Shown: positions 22,097 to 32,247 of the stretch, one piece after another
Layout of the letters: every line of letters begins with the position of its first letter
How positions within the stretch are numbered: the first letter of the stretch is position 1
Assembly: GCA_903871775.1 (NCBI GenBank)
Contig: CAIQIA010000016.1
Coordinates: 186,001-250,000 of the forward strand
DNA length: 64,000 bases
Reading direction: 5' to 3'
DNA from: an uncultured cyanobacterium
Lineage (GTDB): Bacteria > Cyanobacteriota > Cyanobacteriia > PCC-6307 > Cyanobiaceae
Notes under the pieces: generated by a model
Seen by the model: the letters and a program-made list of their open reading frames with translations, nothing else
The model's database searches: none
Told to the model about the DNA's origin: nothing
Position numbers and translations under genes: made by a program

Positions 22097-22123
22097 TTGG
22101 CACTCTCGCCCGTCGAGTGCCAA
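22097..22123 (-). promoter_or_regulatory. CIRCE operator (HrcA-binding inverted repeat)
   Basis: TTGGCACTC, nine bases, then GAGTGCCAA: a perfect 9-bp inverted repeat matching CIRCE (TTAGCACTC-N9-GAGTGCTAA) with a symmetrical A-to-G / T-to-C change. It lies between the probable groESL promoter and the groES start, the usual place for HrcA repression released by heat. Confidence 0.93.
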
Positions 22124-22151
22124 CTTACAGCCGTGCCGGGTCGTGTCGCAA
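22124..22151 (-). promoter_or_regulatory. Candidate groESL promoter
   Basis: On the minus strand, TTGCGA (22151-22146) and TGTAAG (22129-22124) are separated by 16 bp, a plausible sigma-70-type pair. Transcription would start inside the adjacent CIRCE element, which fits repression by HrcA. Inferred from pattern only. Confidence 0.5.
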
Positions 22152-22219
22152 TCGGGACGCCTGGGCGGTTCCCCGTACCCCCGGGGGCGGTCGGCGAGGG
22201 GGCGCCGGTTGGGTGGTAA

Positions 22220-23734
<1,515 letters not shown>

Positions 23735-23766
23735 TCCCCCGCCCCTGTCCCTGAGCCCTCAACACC

Positions 23767-24177
23767 ATGCCTCTCACCCTGCGGGTGCTCTGCCCCGACC
23801 AGAGCGTCTTCGACGGCCCTGCCGACGAGGTGATCCTGCCCAGCACCACCGGCCAGCTCGGGGTGCTCCCCGGCCACGTCTCGCTGCTCACCGCCCTTGA
23901 CGTGGGTGTGCTGCGTTTGCGCGAAGGCAACCGCTGGACGGCCATCGCCCTCATGGGCGGTTTCGCCGAAGTTGAATCCGACGAGATCAGCGTGCTCGTC
24001 AACGGTGCCGTGGCCGGCAGTGCCATCGACCCCAGCGAAGCCCAGAGCCAGCTGGACGCCGCCCAGCAGAAGGCCTCCGGCTTCGAGGGTCAGCCCAACA
24101 GCCCCGAAAAGCTGCTGGCCCAGCAGGAGCTGCTCAAGGCCCGGGCCCGGCTGCAGGCCACCAGGGCCAACGGCTGA
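23767..24177 (+). CDS. atpC: ATP synthase F1 epsilon subunit
   Basis: 136 aa. N-terminal beta-sandwich (LTLRVLCPDQSVFDGPADEV, then GQLGVLPGHVSLLTAL) and C-terminal helical hairpin (LLAQQELLKARARLQATRA), the regulatory arm that limits ATP hydrolysis. Second gene of atpD-atpC, closed by a rho-independent terminator. Confidence 0.96.
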   Translation: MPLTLRVLCPDQSVFDGPADEVILPSTTGQLGVLPGHVSLLTALDVGVLRLREGNRWTAIALMGGFAEVESDEISVLVNGAVAGSAIDPSEAQSQLDAAQQKASGFEGQPNSPEKLLAQQELLKARARLQATRANG

Positions 24178-24218
24178 TCCCAGCGGCTCCCACGAGCCGC
24201 CAGCAATGCCAACAAGAA

Positions 24219-24246
24219 AGCGCCCCCTCGCGGAGGCGCTTTTTTT
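24219..24246 (+). terminator. Rho-independent terminator after atpC
   Basis: AGCGCC pairs with GGCGCT; after one mismatch two more G-C pairs follow around a TCGC loop, and seven T residues come next. It begins about 40 nt after the atpC stop and ends about 35 nt before the stop of the convergent gene. Confidence 0.85.
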
Positions 24247-24281
24247 ATGCACAGGCTGGGACGGACGATCCAGACCGGCCC

Positions 24282-24803
24282 TCAGGCGGTCCCGCAGAAG
24301 GTGACTTCGGGGAACTTGAGCTTGGCATCGTCGAGGCTCTTGCCCTTGCCTTCCTCCTGCCAGAAATTGATCACCTCGGTGGCCTTGTTGAGGATCTCGA
24401 CCCGCTCGTTCTCGGTGATCCAGCTCTTGGCCTCGAGCACCCCCTTGAGGGTTTCCCAGGCGTCTTCCCGCGGCCAGAAGAAGTAGGCCGTGAGCGGGCT
24501 CGGGCCGCCACCGACGATCTGATCGACCGCCAGGGCGACGTTGTCGGGCAGCCACAGAATCTTCAGCAGGAAACGGCCCTCGTCGGCCTTGGGGGTATAT
24601 CCCGAGGGGACCCCGTCGGCATCGATGGTGGCAGTGGCCAGCACGGCACTGGCACTCTTCATGCCCGTGGGCCGGGGGGCCGGGATGGCTGCGCCGGTTT
24701 CGTCGGCAGCGGTGTCAGCGGCGGTGTCAAGGGTGTCGGAATCGACGGCAGCGGCGGCGGCGGTCTCGGTCACGGGGCTCGTCTCGGCGGGACTCTGGGG
24801 CAA
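24282..24803 (-). CDS. PSRP-3/Ycf65-type ribosomal protein
   Basis: 173 aa from a TTG at 24803, or 126 aa from an ATG at 24662. The C-terminal ~100 residues ([50 protein letters not shown]) match plastid-specific 30S protein 3 (Ycf65), found in cyanobacteria and plastids. The first ~47 residues are an Ala/Asp/Thr-rich disordered extension that exists only with the TTG start, for which no ribosome binding site is seen. Role in the small subunit is known for the plastid family. Confidence 0.88.
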   Translation of the reverse strand: MPQSPAETSPVTETAAAAAVDSDTLDTAADTAADETGAAIPAPRPTGMKSASAVLATATIDADGVPSGYTPKADEGRFLLKILWLPDNVALAVDQIVGGGPSPLTAYFFWPREDAWETLKGVLEAKSWITENERVEILNKATEVINFWQEEGKGKSLDDAKLKFPEVTFCGTA

Positions 24804-24861
24804 GGGGTTCAGCCTGGCACGGCAGGCAAACGACTAACCTACCAGCCTCCTTTTCTGCCCC

Positions 24862-25539
24862 ATGGCCCTGCGGCTGCTGCTCGATTCCGCTGCAGCCCAC
24901 GACTGGCAGGCCTGGCTGCCCGGCGGCCTCTTCCGCGGGGTGACCACCAATCCCACCCTGCTGCGCCGCGCCGGCGTGCCCTGCCGCACCGAGGCCCTCG
25001 CCGACCTCTGCCGCCGGGCCCGCGACCTGGGCTGTCTGGAACTGCATCTGCAGGCCTGGGGGGCCGATGCCGGCACCCTGCACACCTGCGGCCGACGGCT
25101 GGCCGACCTCGACCCCGGCCTGGTGCGCGTCAAGCTGCCGATCGACCGGGCCGGGGCCGAGGCCGGCCGGCAGCTCGTCGCCGCCGGCGTGCCGGTGACC
25201 TTCACCGCGTGCTACGAGGCCCCGCAGGTGTTGATCGCCGCGGCCCTGGGGGCCAGCGACATCGCCCCCTATCTGGGGCGGATCCAGGACCAGGGCCGCG
25301 ACGGCCTGGCCGAACTGACCGCCATGCAGCGCTGTCTCGACGGCCTGGGTTCCTCCCTGCGGCTGCTCGTGGCCAGCCTGCGGCAACCCGATGACCTGGT
25401 GGCCCTCGCCGCCGTGGGGGTCGACAGCTTCACCCTGGGGCCAGCCCTGGTGGAACGTCTGTACCGCTGCGCCGCCACCGAGGCCGCCGCCGAAACCTTC
25501 CTGGCCGATGCCACCGCCGATGCAAAGGCTGCCCCATGA
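24862..25539 (+). CDS. Transaldolase-family protein
   Basis: 225 aa, the length of the small TalC/fructose-6-phosphate aldolase branch of transaldolases. Features: LLLDSA at the first strand, GVTTNPTLLRRAG, the Schiff-base lysine in VRVKLPI (about residue 93), TFTACY and IAPYLGRIQDQGRDG. It could act on fructose 6-phosphate, sedoheptulose phosphate or another sugar phosphate. Overlaps the next gene by 4 nt (ATGA), so the two proteins are likely co-expressed. Confidence 0.85.
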   Translation: MALRLLLDSAAAHDWQAWLPGGLFRGVTTNPTLLRRAGVPCRTEALADLCRRARDLGCLELHLQAWGADAGTLHTCGRRLADLDPGLVRVKLPIDRAGAEAGRQLVAAGVPVTFTACYEAPQVLIAAALGASDIAPYLGRIQDQGRDGLAELTAMQRCLDGLGSSLRLLVASLRQPDDLVALAAVGVDSFTLGPALVERLYRCAATEAAAETFLADATADAKAAP

Positions 25540-26330
25540 CCATCGTTCCCCGGGCCCTACTGCTGTTCGACATCGACGGTGTCATCCGGGATGTGGGGGG
25601 CAGCTACCGGCGAGCCATCGCCGCGACGGTGCAGCAGTTCGGCGGCCCCGCCCCCAGCCTGGCCGCCATCGACAGCCTCAAGGCCGAAGGCTGCTGGAAC
25701 AACGACTGGGAGGCCTCCCGCGAACTGCTGCGCCGCAGCGGCGTCGTCCCCCTGCCCCCCTTCGCGGCGGTGGTGGAGGTGTTCAACGGCTTCTATTTCG
25801 GCGGCGATCCCGACGGTGACCCCGGCCAGTGGCAGGGGTTCATCCGCGAGGAACCGCTGCTCGTGGAGCCCGGCTTCTTCGCCGGCATCAGTGCAGCCGG
25901 CCTGGCCTGGGGCTTCGTGAGCGGCGCCGAACCGCCCTCGGCCCGCTTCGTGCTCGAAGACCGCCTCGGCCTGACGGCACCACCGCTGATCGCCATGGGC
26001 GATGCCCCCGACAAGCCCGACCCCACGGGCCTGCTGGCCCTGGCCGCACGGCTGGAGGGCACGGCGGGCCCCCTGCCGCTGGCCTATGTGGGCGACACCG
26101 TCGCTGATGTGCTCACGGTCGTGCGGGCCCGCAGCGCCGACCCCCGGCGGCCCCTGCGGGCCATCGGTGTGCTGCCCCCCCACCGGGGGGCCGAGGGCCC
26201 CGCGGGCCCCTACGGCGACCAGCTGCGGGCCGCAGGGGCCGACCTTGTGCTGGCCAGCCTCGCCGCCCTCGAACCCTTCACCCTGGCGGCCGCCCTCAGG
26301 GGCGACGTTCCATGGCCTCCGGCTGCTTGA
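25536..26330 (+). CDS. HAD-superfamily IA hydrolase (TIGR01548 type)
   Basis: 264 aa. The nucleophile motif is LLFDIDGVIRD (residues about 8-18), and the late acidic motif lies in YVGDTVADVL. The segment ECG-like WNNDWEASRELL after the first helix is characteristic of the TIGR01548 group, whose substrate is unknown. Translationally coupled to the transaldolase-like gene, which suggests a sugar-phosphate phosphatase. The 3' end overlaps convergent pepP by 35 nt. Confidence 0.85.
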   Translation: MTIVPRALLLFDIDGVIRDVGGSYRRAIAATVQQFGGPAPSLAAIDSLKAEGCWNNDWEASRELLRRSGVVPLPPFAAVVEVFNGFYFGGDPDGDPGQWQGFIREEPLLVEPGFFAGISAAGLAWGFVSGAEPPSARFVLEDRLGLTAPPLIAMGDAPDKPDPTGLLALAARLEGTAGPLPLAYVGDTVADVLTVVRARSADPRRPLRAIGVLPPHRGAEGPAGPYGDQLRAAGADLVLASLAALEPFTLAAALRGDVPWPPAA

Positions 26331-27630
26331 GTGCCGCGGCCGTGAGCACCTCGGCCCCGTCGGCGGTCACGGCCACGTCGTCTTCGATGCGGATGCCGAT
26401 GCCCTTCCAGCGCTCGTCGATGGCCGGCTGACCCTCGGGCACCGGCAGCCGGTCGCTCACGTACAGCCCCGGCTCGACGGTGAGCACCATGCCCGGCTGC
26501 AGGGCCACGGGGTGCTCGCCGAGCCTGTAGGCGCCCACATCGTGCACATCGAGCCCCAGCCAGTGGCCGGTGCGGTGCATGTACAGATGCCGGTAGGCCC
26601 CCTGCTCGATGATGCCGTCGACGCTGCCCGTGAGCAGTCCCAGGTCGAGCAGCCCCTCCACCAGCACCCGCACGGCGGTGCCGTGCACGTCTTCGGCGGT
26701 GCCCCCAGGCCGCACGGCGGCGAGGGCCGCCTCCTGCGACGCCAGCACCAGGTCGTAGAGGGCCCGCTGTTCGCCGCTGAAACGTCCGTTGATCGGGAAG
26801 GTGCGGGTGATGTCTCCGTTGTAGTGGTCATCAAGGCTGCAGCCGGCATCGATCAGCAGCAGATCCCCGTCCCGCAGCGGGGCGTTGTTGGCGGTGTAGT
26901 GGAGGATGCAGGCGTTGTCGCCACCGGCGACGATCGAGGGGTAGGCGAAGCCGCGGGTGCCGCTGGCGAGAAAGTGGTGCTCGAGCTCGGCCCGCACGTC
27001 GGCCTCGTTGAGGCCCGGCCGCACCAGGGCCCGGGCCCGTTCGTGGGCGGCGGCGCTGATGGCCGCCGCCAGCCGCATCCGCTCCAGTTCGCCCGGGTCC
27101 TTGACCAGCCGCATGGCATGCAGCAGCGGGCAGGGGGCCACCAGCCGGTCGGCCCCACCCCCCCGGCGGGGGGCCCGGTCCAGCTGCTCGGCCCAGGTGC
27201 GCAGCACCAGCGGTTCGAGGTGGGGATGGCGACCGACCCGGAAGCAGAGCCCCTCGGCCCCCTCGAGGTAGTCGGGCAGCAGGCTGTCGAGGTCGGCGAG
27301 GGGATGGGCCAGGTCGGCGCCGAACTGGCGCACGGCCCCTTCGGTGCCCCAGCGGAAGCCGTCCCACACCTCGGCCAGCGGATCCTTCGCCGGCACGAAG
27401 AGCACGAACGGGGTCTCCGGGCGATGGGGCAGCAGCAGGGCCACGGCACCGGGTTCATCGCAGCCGGTCAGGTACCAGAAGTCGCTGTCCTGACGGAAGG
27501 GGAAATCAACGTCGGCGTGGTGCCGCTGCAGCACCGCCGCAGGGATGATCGCCGCCAGGCCCCCCAGGGCCTCAAGGAAACGGCGGCGGCGGTGGTCGAA
27601 CGAGATCGGCACGGGCTCTGTCGGTTCCAC
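26296..27630 (-). CDS. pepP: Xaa-Pro aminopeptidase (M24B, aminopeptidase P)
   Basis: 444 aa with the GTG at 27630; a second in-frame GTG at 27612 is possible. A two-domain pita-bread peptidase that removes an N-terminal residue before proline. Metal ligands are visible in LLIDAGCSLDDHYNGDITRT (two Asp), HRTGHWLGLDVHD (His), VLTVEPGLYV (Glu) and GIRIEDDVAV (Glu). Only 15 nt separate its start from the divergent CNNM gene, so both promoters must lie within coding sequence, or the later GTG is used. Confidence 0.93.
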   Translation of the reverse strand: MEPTEPVPISFDHRRRRFLEALGGLAAIIPAAVLQRHHADVDFPFRQDSDFWYLTGCDEPGAVALLLPHRPETPFVLFVPAKDPLAEVWDGFRWGTEGAVRQFGADLAHPLADLDSLLPDYLEGAEGLCFRVGRHPHLEPLVLRTWAEQLDRAPRRGGGADRLVAPCPLLHAMRLVKDPGELERMRLAAAISAAAHERARALVRPGLNEADVRAELEHHFLASGTRGFAYPSIVAGGDNACILHYTANNAPLRDGDLLLIDAGCSLDDHYNGDITRTFPINGRFSGEQRALYDLVLASQEAALAAVRPGGTAEDVHGTAVRVLVEGLLDLGLLTGSVDGIIEQGAYRHLYMHRTGHWLGLDVHDVGAYRLGEHPVALQPGMVLTVEPGLYVSDRLPVPEGQPAIDERWKGIGIRIEDDVAVTADGAEVLTAAALKQPEAMERRP

Positions 27631-27645
27631 CCGGAGGCGGTTTAA

Positions 27646-28671
27646 TTGAGTGTGTCAGTTTCGGCTCCCGTCCGGGACTCTGTGAGCGATTTCCTCGTCC
27701 TGGCCGGACTCGTGCTGGTGGTTCTGGCCGGTTCGGCACTCCCTGCCGCCGTCGAGGCCGCCCTGCTGAGCGTCAATCCGCTGCGGGTGCACGACATGGT
27801 GGCCCGGTCGGTGCCCGGCGCCCTCAAGCTGCAGTCGCTCAAGAACCGCCTGGGCCGCTCCCTGGCGGTGCTCGTGATCTCGAGCAACGTCTTTCAGATC
27901 TTCGGCAGCCTGATGCTGGGCGGCGTGGCAGCGGCGGTGTTCCAGCGCCATGCCCTCGGCAAATCGACGCTCACCGCCTTCAATTTCGGCCTCACCCTGG
28001 TGGTGATTCTGGTGGGCGAGATCATGCCCAAGGCCCTGGGCACCCGCATGGCAGCCTCCCTGTCGCTGATGTCGGCCCCGGCGATCATCCTGCTCACCCG
28101 CCTCTGCACGCCGCTGATCCTTCCGCTCGAACAGGTGATGCCGGCCATCACCGAAGAAAGCGAGCTCACCACCGATGAGGAGGAGATCCGCCTGCTGGCC
28201 CGGCTGGGGTCCCAGAAGGGGCAGATCGAAGCCGACGAGGCGGCGATGATCGCCAAGGTCTTTCAGCTCAATGACCTCACCGCCCGCGACCTGATGCTGC
28301 CGCGGGTCTCGGCCCCCAGCCTCAGCGGCGCCGCCCGACTCGATGACCTGCGCGACACGTTGCTCAGCAGCGATTCCCCCTGGTGGGTGGTGCTGGGCCA
28401 GGAGGTGGACGAGGTGCTGGGGGTCGCCAGCCGCGACAACCTGCTCACCGCCCTGGTGCAGGGGCGGGGCCAGGCGACGGTGGCCAGCCTGTCGGAACCG
28501 GTCGATTACGTGCCCGAGATGATCCGTGCCGACCGGCTGCTCACCGGCTTCCGCCGTCGCAACGATTCGGTGCGGGTGGTCGTCGATGAATTCGGCGCCT
28601 TCGTGGGCATCGTGGGCGCCGATGCGGTGCTGGCGGTGCTGGCGGGCTGGTGGCGACCGCGGCGGCCATGA
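27646..28671 (+). CDS. CNNM/DUF21 membrane protein with CBS pair
   Basis: 341 aa from TTG 27646, supported by GGAGG eight bases upstream (27632-27636). Three to four N-terminal membrane helices form the DUF21/CNNM domain (LVLVVLAGSALPAAVEAALLS, then VILVGEIMPKALG), followed by CBS modules (ARDLMLPRVS, RVVVDEFGAFVGIVG). The C-terminal CorC_HlyC transporter-associated domain is missing, so this is a short form. Family members act in Mg/Co efflux. Coupled to the next gene by ATGA. Confidence 0.88.
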   Translation: MSVSVSAPVRDSVSDFLVLAGLVLVVLAGSALPAAVEAALLSVNPLRVHDMVARSVPGALKLQSLKNRLGRSLAVLVISSNVFQIFGSLMLGGVAAAVFQRHALGKSTLTAFNFGLTLVVILVGEIMPKALGTRMAASLSLMSAPAIILLTRLCTPLILPLEQVMPAITEESELTTDEEEIRLLARLGSQKGQIEADEAAMIAKVFQLNDLTARDLMLPRVSAPSLSGAARLDDLRDTLLSSDSPWWVVLGQEVDEVLGVASRDNLLTALVQGRGQATVASLSEPVDYVPEMIRADRLLTGFRRRNDSVRVVVDEFGAFVGIVGADAVLAVLAGWWRPRRP

Positions 28672-29966
28672 CCGGCGGCCCTCGCCAGACGGTGGCCGCA
28701 GCCCTGGGCCGCTGGCGCCGGACCCTGCGGCCCAGCCCGCGGGAGCAGGCGGCCCTGGGCGAGGCGCTGCCTGGGCTGGACCGCCAGCTGCAGCGCCTCG
28801 AGGCCGGGATTCTGCGGCTGGTGGTGCTGGGGCGGGTGGGGGTGGGCAAGAGCAGCTTGCTCAATGCCCTGCTGGGGGTCGATCGCTTCGCCACCGACGT
28901 GGTGCATGGGTCCACCCGCGACGGTGAGGAGGCCCCCTGGCCCCTGCCGTTGCCGCAGCTGACGGCGGTGCGGCTGGTTGACACCCCCGGCCTCGACGAG
29001 GTCGACGGCTCTGGCCGCGCCGCCCTTGCCCAGCGGCTGGCCGACGGGGCCGATCTGGTGCTGCTGGTGCTCGACGGCGATCTCACCACCCCTGAGCTGG
29101 CGGCAGTGGAACGCCTGCGACGCCAGGGGAAGCCGCTGCTGCTGGTGGTCAACGGGGCCGATCGCCGCACCGCCGCCGAGCGGCGCGATCTTGAACGGTC
29201 GCTCACGCAGCGGCTGACGCCGCTGCTGCCGGAGCCCACCCTGATCTGGACCGCCGCCGCCCCCCACCGGCCGCAGCAGCTGGCCGACGGGCGGGTGCGC
29301 AGCGTGGCCGGGCCGGCCCGGCTGGGGGACCTGCGCCAGCGGCTGCAGCAGCTGCTCAGCGACCAGGGGGACCTGCTGCTCTGCCTCAACACCCTGGGCC
29401 AGGCCGAAGCGGTGGCCACGCGGCTGCTCGACCTGCGGCTGACCCTGCGCCAGGGTGCCGCCCGACGCCTGATCGGCCAGTGGGCCGCCCTCAAGGCCGC
29501 GGGTCTGGCCGCCAGCCCCCTGGGCTGGCTCGATCTGGCGGGCAGTGCCGCCGCCGATGCGGCCCTGGTCAGTCAGCTCTGCCGGCTCTATGGCATTGCC
29601 CTCGGCCCCCGGGAACGCCAGCGGCTGCTGCGCCGCATCGGCACGAACGGGGCCTGGATCGGCGGCAGCCAGCTGGGTCTGCAGGCCCTGCTGGGGGGGC
29701 TCAAGCAGGTGCTGCTGCTGCTGGCGCCGGCCAGCGCCGGCCTGAGCCTGGTGCCCGCCGCCCCCGTCGCCCTGGCCCAGGCCGCCCTGGCGGTGCAGGG
29801 GAGCCGGCTCACCGGCCGTGAGACCGCCCGGCAGCTGCTGCTCGGCGCCCGCCAGGGGCCCAGCCGGCCGGCGACCCTGCGGCGGCGGCTGCTGCGCGAC
29901 GAACCTTCAGCCCGGCACTGGCTCGCCGGCTGCCGATCGACGGCCGTCGACGCGGGGCTGCCATGA
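28668..29966 (+). CDS. Era-like GTPase with hydrophobic C-terminus
   Basis: 432 aa from ATG 28668, which overlaps the upstream stop. G1 is VLGRVGVGKSSLLNAL (about 59-74), G3 is LVDTPGLDE, and G4 reads VVNGADRR, so the usual NKxD is NGAD (N162). The C-terminal third carries amphipathic and hydrophobic stretches (VLLLLAPASAGLSLVPAAPVA), like the YcjF/DUF697 class of membrane-associated GTPases. Sits between the CNNM protein and nadD in a run of overlapping genes. Confidence 0.82.
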   Translation: MTGGPRQTVAAALGRWRRTLRPSPREQAALGEALPGLDRQLQRLEAGILRLVVLGRVGVGKSSLLNALLGVDRFATDVVHGSTRDGEEAPWPLPLPQLTAVRLVDTPGLDEVDGSGRAALAQRLADGADLVLLVLDGDLTTPELAAVERLRRQGKPLLLVVNGADRRTAAERRDLERSLTQRLTPLLPEPTLIWTAAAPHRPQQLADGRVRSVAGPARLGDLRQRLQQLLSDQGDLLLCLNTLGQAEAVATRLLDLRLTLRQGAARRLIGQWAALKAAGLAASPLGWLDLAGSAAADAALVSQLCRLYGIALGPRERQRLLRRIGTNGAWIGGSQLGLQALLGGLKQVLLLLAPASAGLSLVPAAPVALAQAALAVQGSRLTGRETARQLLLGARQGPSRPATLRRRLLRDEPSARHWLAGCRSTAVDAGLP

Positions 29967-30574
29967 CCCCCACCGTCGCCCTGTTCGGCACCAGCGCCGA
30001 CCCGCCCACCGTGGGCCACCGGGCGGTGCTCGAGGGCCTCACGGGGCTCGTGCCGCTGGTGGCCACCTGGGCCAGTGACAACCCCTTCAAGCAGCACGGC
30101 GCCCCCCTGGAGCTGCGGGCAGCCCTGCTGGAGGCCGTGGTGCGCGATCTGCAGCAGCAGGTGGGGCCCGGGCGGCTGGAGCTCTGCCAGGACCTCAGCA
30201 GCCGACGGGTGCGCGACAGCCTCGAACGGGCTGCCCAGCGCTTCCCCGACCACGACCGGCTGCTGGTGGTGGGCAGTGACCTGCTCGAGCAGATCCCCCG
30301 CTGGGCAGCCCTCGAGGCCTGGCTGCCGGGCTGCCGCCTGGGGGTCATTGCCCGCCAGGGCTGGCCGGTGCAACCGGCCGCCCTCGAACGGCTGCGGCAG
30401 CTGGGGGGCCGGCCCGAGCTGCTGCCGCTGCACATCCCCGCCGCCGCCAGCTCGAGCATCCGCCGCCATCCCGACCCCCAGCTGGTGCCCCCCGAACTGC
30501 TGCCCCGGCTGATGGCGCAGAATCTCTATGGCTTCTCCGCTGACGGTTGTCCTCCCCCCTGCGGATCGCGCTGA
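29963..30574 (+). CDS. nadD: Nicotinate-nucleotide adenylyltransferase
   Basis: 203 aa. Adenylates nicotinate mononucleotide in NAD synthesis. The nucleotidyltransferase motif is ALFGTSADPPTVGH at the N-terminus, and the second signature is AASSSIRRH near 167 (family SSTxIR). ATGA overlap with the GTPase gene upstream and a 28-nt overlap with nadE downstream put two steps of NAD synthesis next to each other. Confidence 0.92.
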   Translation: MTPTVALFGTSADPPTVGHRAVLEGLTGLVPLVATWASDNPFKQHGAPLELRAALLEAVVRDLQQQVGPGRLELCQDLSSRRVRDSLERAAQRFPDHDRLLVVGSDLLEQIPRWAALEAWLPGCRLGVIARQGWPVQPAALERLRQLGGRPELLPLHIPAAASSSIRRHPDPQLVPPELLPRLMAQNLYGFSADGCPPPCGSR

Positions 30575-32247
30575 TTCAGATCAATCCTCTGGTGGGGGAT
30601 CTCGACGGCAACCGCAGGGCCATCGCCGACCGCTGCCGCCAGGCCGCCGCCGCCGGTTGCGGCCTGGCCCTGGCACCGGAGCTGGCCCTCTGGGGCTACC
30701 CGCCGCGGGATCTGCTGCTGCGACCGGCCCTGCAGCAGGAGCACGACCGGCAGCTGCAACGGCTGGCCGACGACCTGCCCGGCGGGCTGCAGCTGCTGCT
30801 GGGGGTGAGCGAAGCCGGTGCGGCCGGTTGCCACAACGCCATCGCCCTGGTGGACGGCCGCGGCTGGCGCATCGTCGCCCGCAAACGGCTGCTCCCCTGC
30901 CACGACGTCTTTGACGAGCGGCGTTACTTCCAGCCCGGCGCGGCGGCCTGCTGGCTTGACCTGCCGCTGGACGCGGCGACGGAACGGGGCTCCCTGCGGC
31001 TGGGGCTGACCATCTGCGAAGACCTCTGGGTGGTGCCCGGCGCCGCCGGGGGCCGCGGCGGCGCCGTCGATCCGATCGCCGACCTGCTGCCGTTCGGGGT
31101 CGATCTGCTGATCAACCTCTCGGCGTCGCCCTATGGCCGCGGCAAACCCCGGCAGCGGCAGCTGCAGGCCGCCGCCGCCGCCCGGCGGCTGAGCACGCCG
31201 GTGCTCTACGTGAACCAGGTGGGGGGCAACGACGAACTGATCTTCGACGGCGGCAGCTTCGTGCTCAACGCCGACGGCAGCCCCGCCCTGCAGCTGCCCC
31301 GGGCGGCCGAGGCCCTCGGCATCTGGACCGTCGGCGAGGCCGCCTGGGCGGCGTCCCCGACCGTGGACGACCCCCAGCAGGAGCTCTGGCAGGTGCTGGT
31401 GCTGGGCCTGCGCGACTATGCCCGCAAGTGCGGCTTCCGTTCAGCGCTGCTGGGGCTCAGCGGCGGCATCGACTCGGCCCTGGTGGCCTGCCTGGCCGTG
31501 GCGGCCCTGGGGCCCGGTCGGGTGAGGGCGCTGCTGCTGCCCTCCCCCCACAGTTCCCGCGGCTCGGTGGTCGATGCCGAAGCCCTGGCCCACCGCCTCG
31601 GCATCCGCGCCGACACCGTGCCGATCGCCGGGCTGATGGAGGGCTGTGACACCAGCCTGACCCCGGTGCTGGGGGGCGCCCCGCGGGATGTGACCGCCGA
31701 AAACCTGCAGTCACGCCTGCGGGGAACCCTGCTGATGGCCGTGGCGAACCAGGAGGAGCATCTGCTGCTGGCCACCGGCAACAAGTCGGAACTGGCGGTG
31801 GGCTACTGCACCCTCTACGGCGACATGAACGGCGGGCTGGCGGTGATCGGTGACCTGTTCAAGACCGAGGTGTACGCCCTGGCCCGCTGGCTCGACAGTG
31901 ACGCCGCCAAGGGGGACCGGGCCCGTTGCGGGCTGGCGGCGACCGGAGCGCTGATCGGCCGCGAGATCCTCGACAAACCGCCCAGTGCCGAGCTGCGACC
32001 CAACCAGAAGGACAGCGATTCGCTGCCTGACTACGCCACCCTCGATGCCCTGCTGCGGCGCTACATCGAAGACCACGCCACCCCCGAGGAACTGCTGGCC
32101 GAGGGGGGTGATCCGGCTCTGGTGGAGCGGGTGTGGCTGCTGCTGCGCCGGGCCGAGTTCAAACGCCGCCAGGCCCCGCCGGTGCTCAAGTCAACCGGGC
32201 AGGCGTTCGGCAGCGGCTGGCGGATGCCCATCGCGGCCGGCGGCTAG
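30547..32247 (+). CDS. nadE: Glutamine-dependent NAD+ synthetase
   Basis: 566 aa from TTG 30547; an in-frame TGA just upstream excludes earlier starts. N-terminal nitrilase-type glutaminase domain with Glu in LAPELALWGYP, the Lys of KRLLPCHDVF and the Cys of LTICEDLWV. C-terminal ATP-pyrophosphatase synthetase domain with SGGIDS at 305-310. It amidates deamido-NAD using glutamine. The 3' end overlaps the convergent M23 peptidase gene by 57 nt. Confidence 0.95.
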   Translation: MSSPLRIALIQINPLVGDLDGNRRAIADRCRQAAAAGCGLALAPELALWGYPPRDLLLRPALQQEHDRQLQRLADDLPGGLQLLLGVSEAGAAGCHNAIALVDGRGWRIVARKRLLPCHDVFDERRYFQPGAAACWLDLPLDAATERGSLRLGLTICEDLWVVPGAAGGRGGAVDPIADLLPFGVDLLINLSASPYGRGKPRQRQLQAAAAARRLSTPVLYVNQVGGNDELIFDGGSFVLNADGSPALQLPRAAEALGIWTVGEAAWAASPTVDDPQQELWQVLVLGLRDYARKCGFRSALLGLSGGIDSALVACLAVAALGPGRVRALLLPSPHSSRGSVVDAEALAHRLGIRADTVPIAGLMEGCDTSLTPVLGGAPRDVTAENLQSRLRGTLLMAVANQEEHLLLATGNKSELAVGYCTLYGDMNGGLAVIGDLFKTEVYALARWLDSDAAKGDRARCGLAATGALIGREILDKPPSAELRPNQKDSDSLPDYATLDALLRRYIEDHATPEELLAEGGDPALVERVWLLLRRAEFKRRQAPPVLKSTGQAFGSGWRMPIAAGG

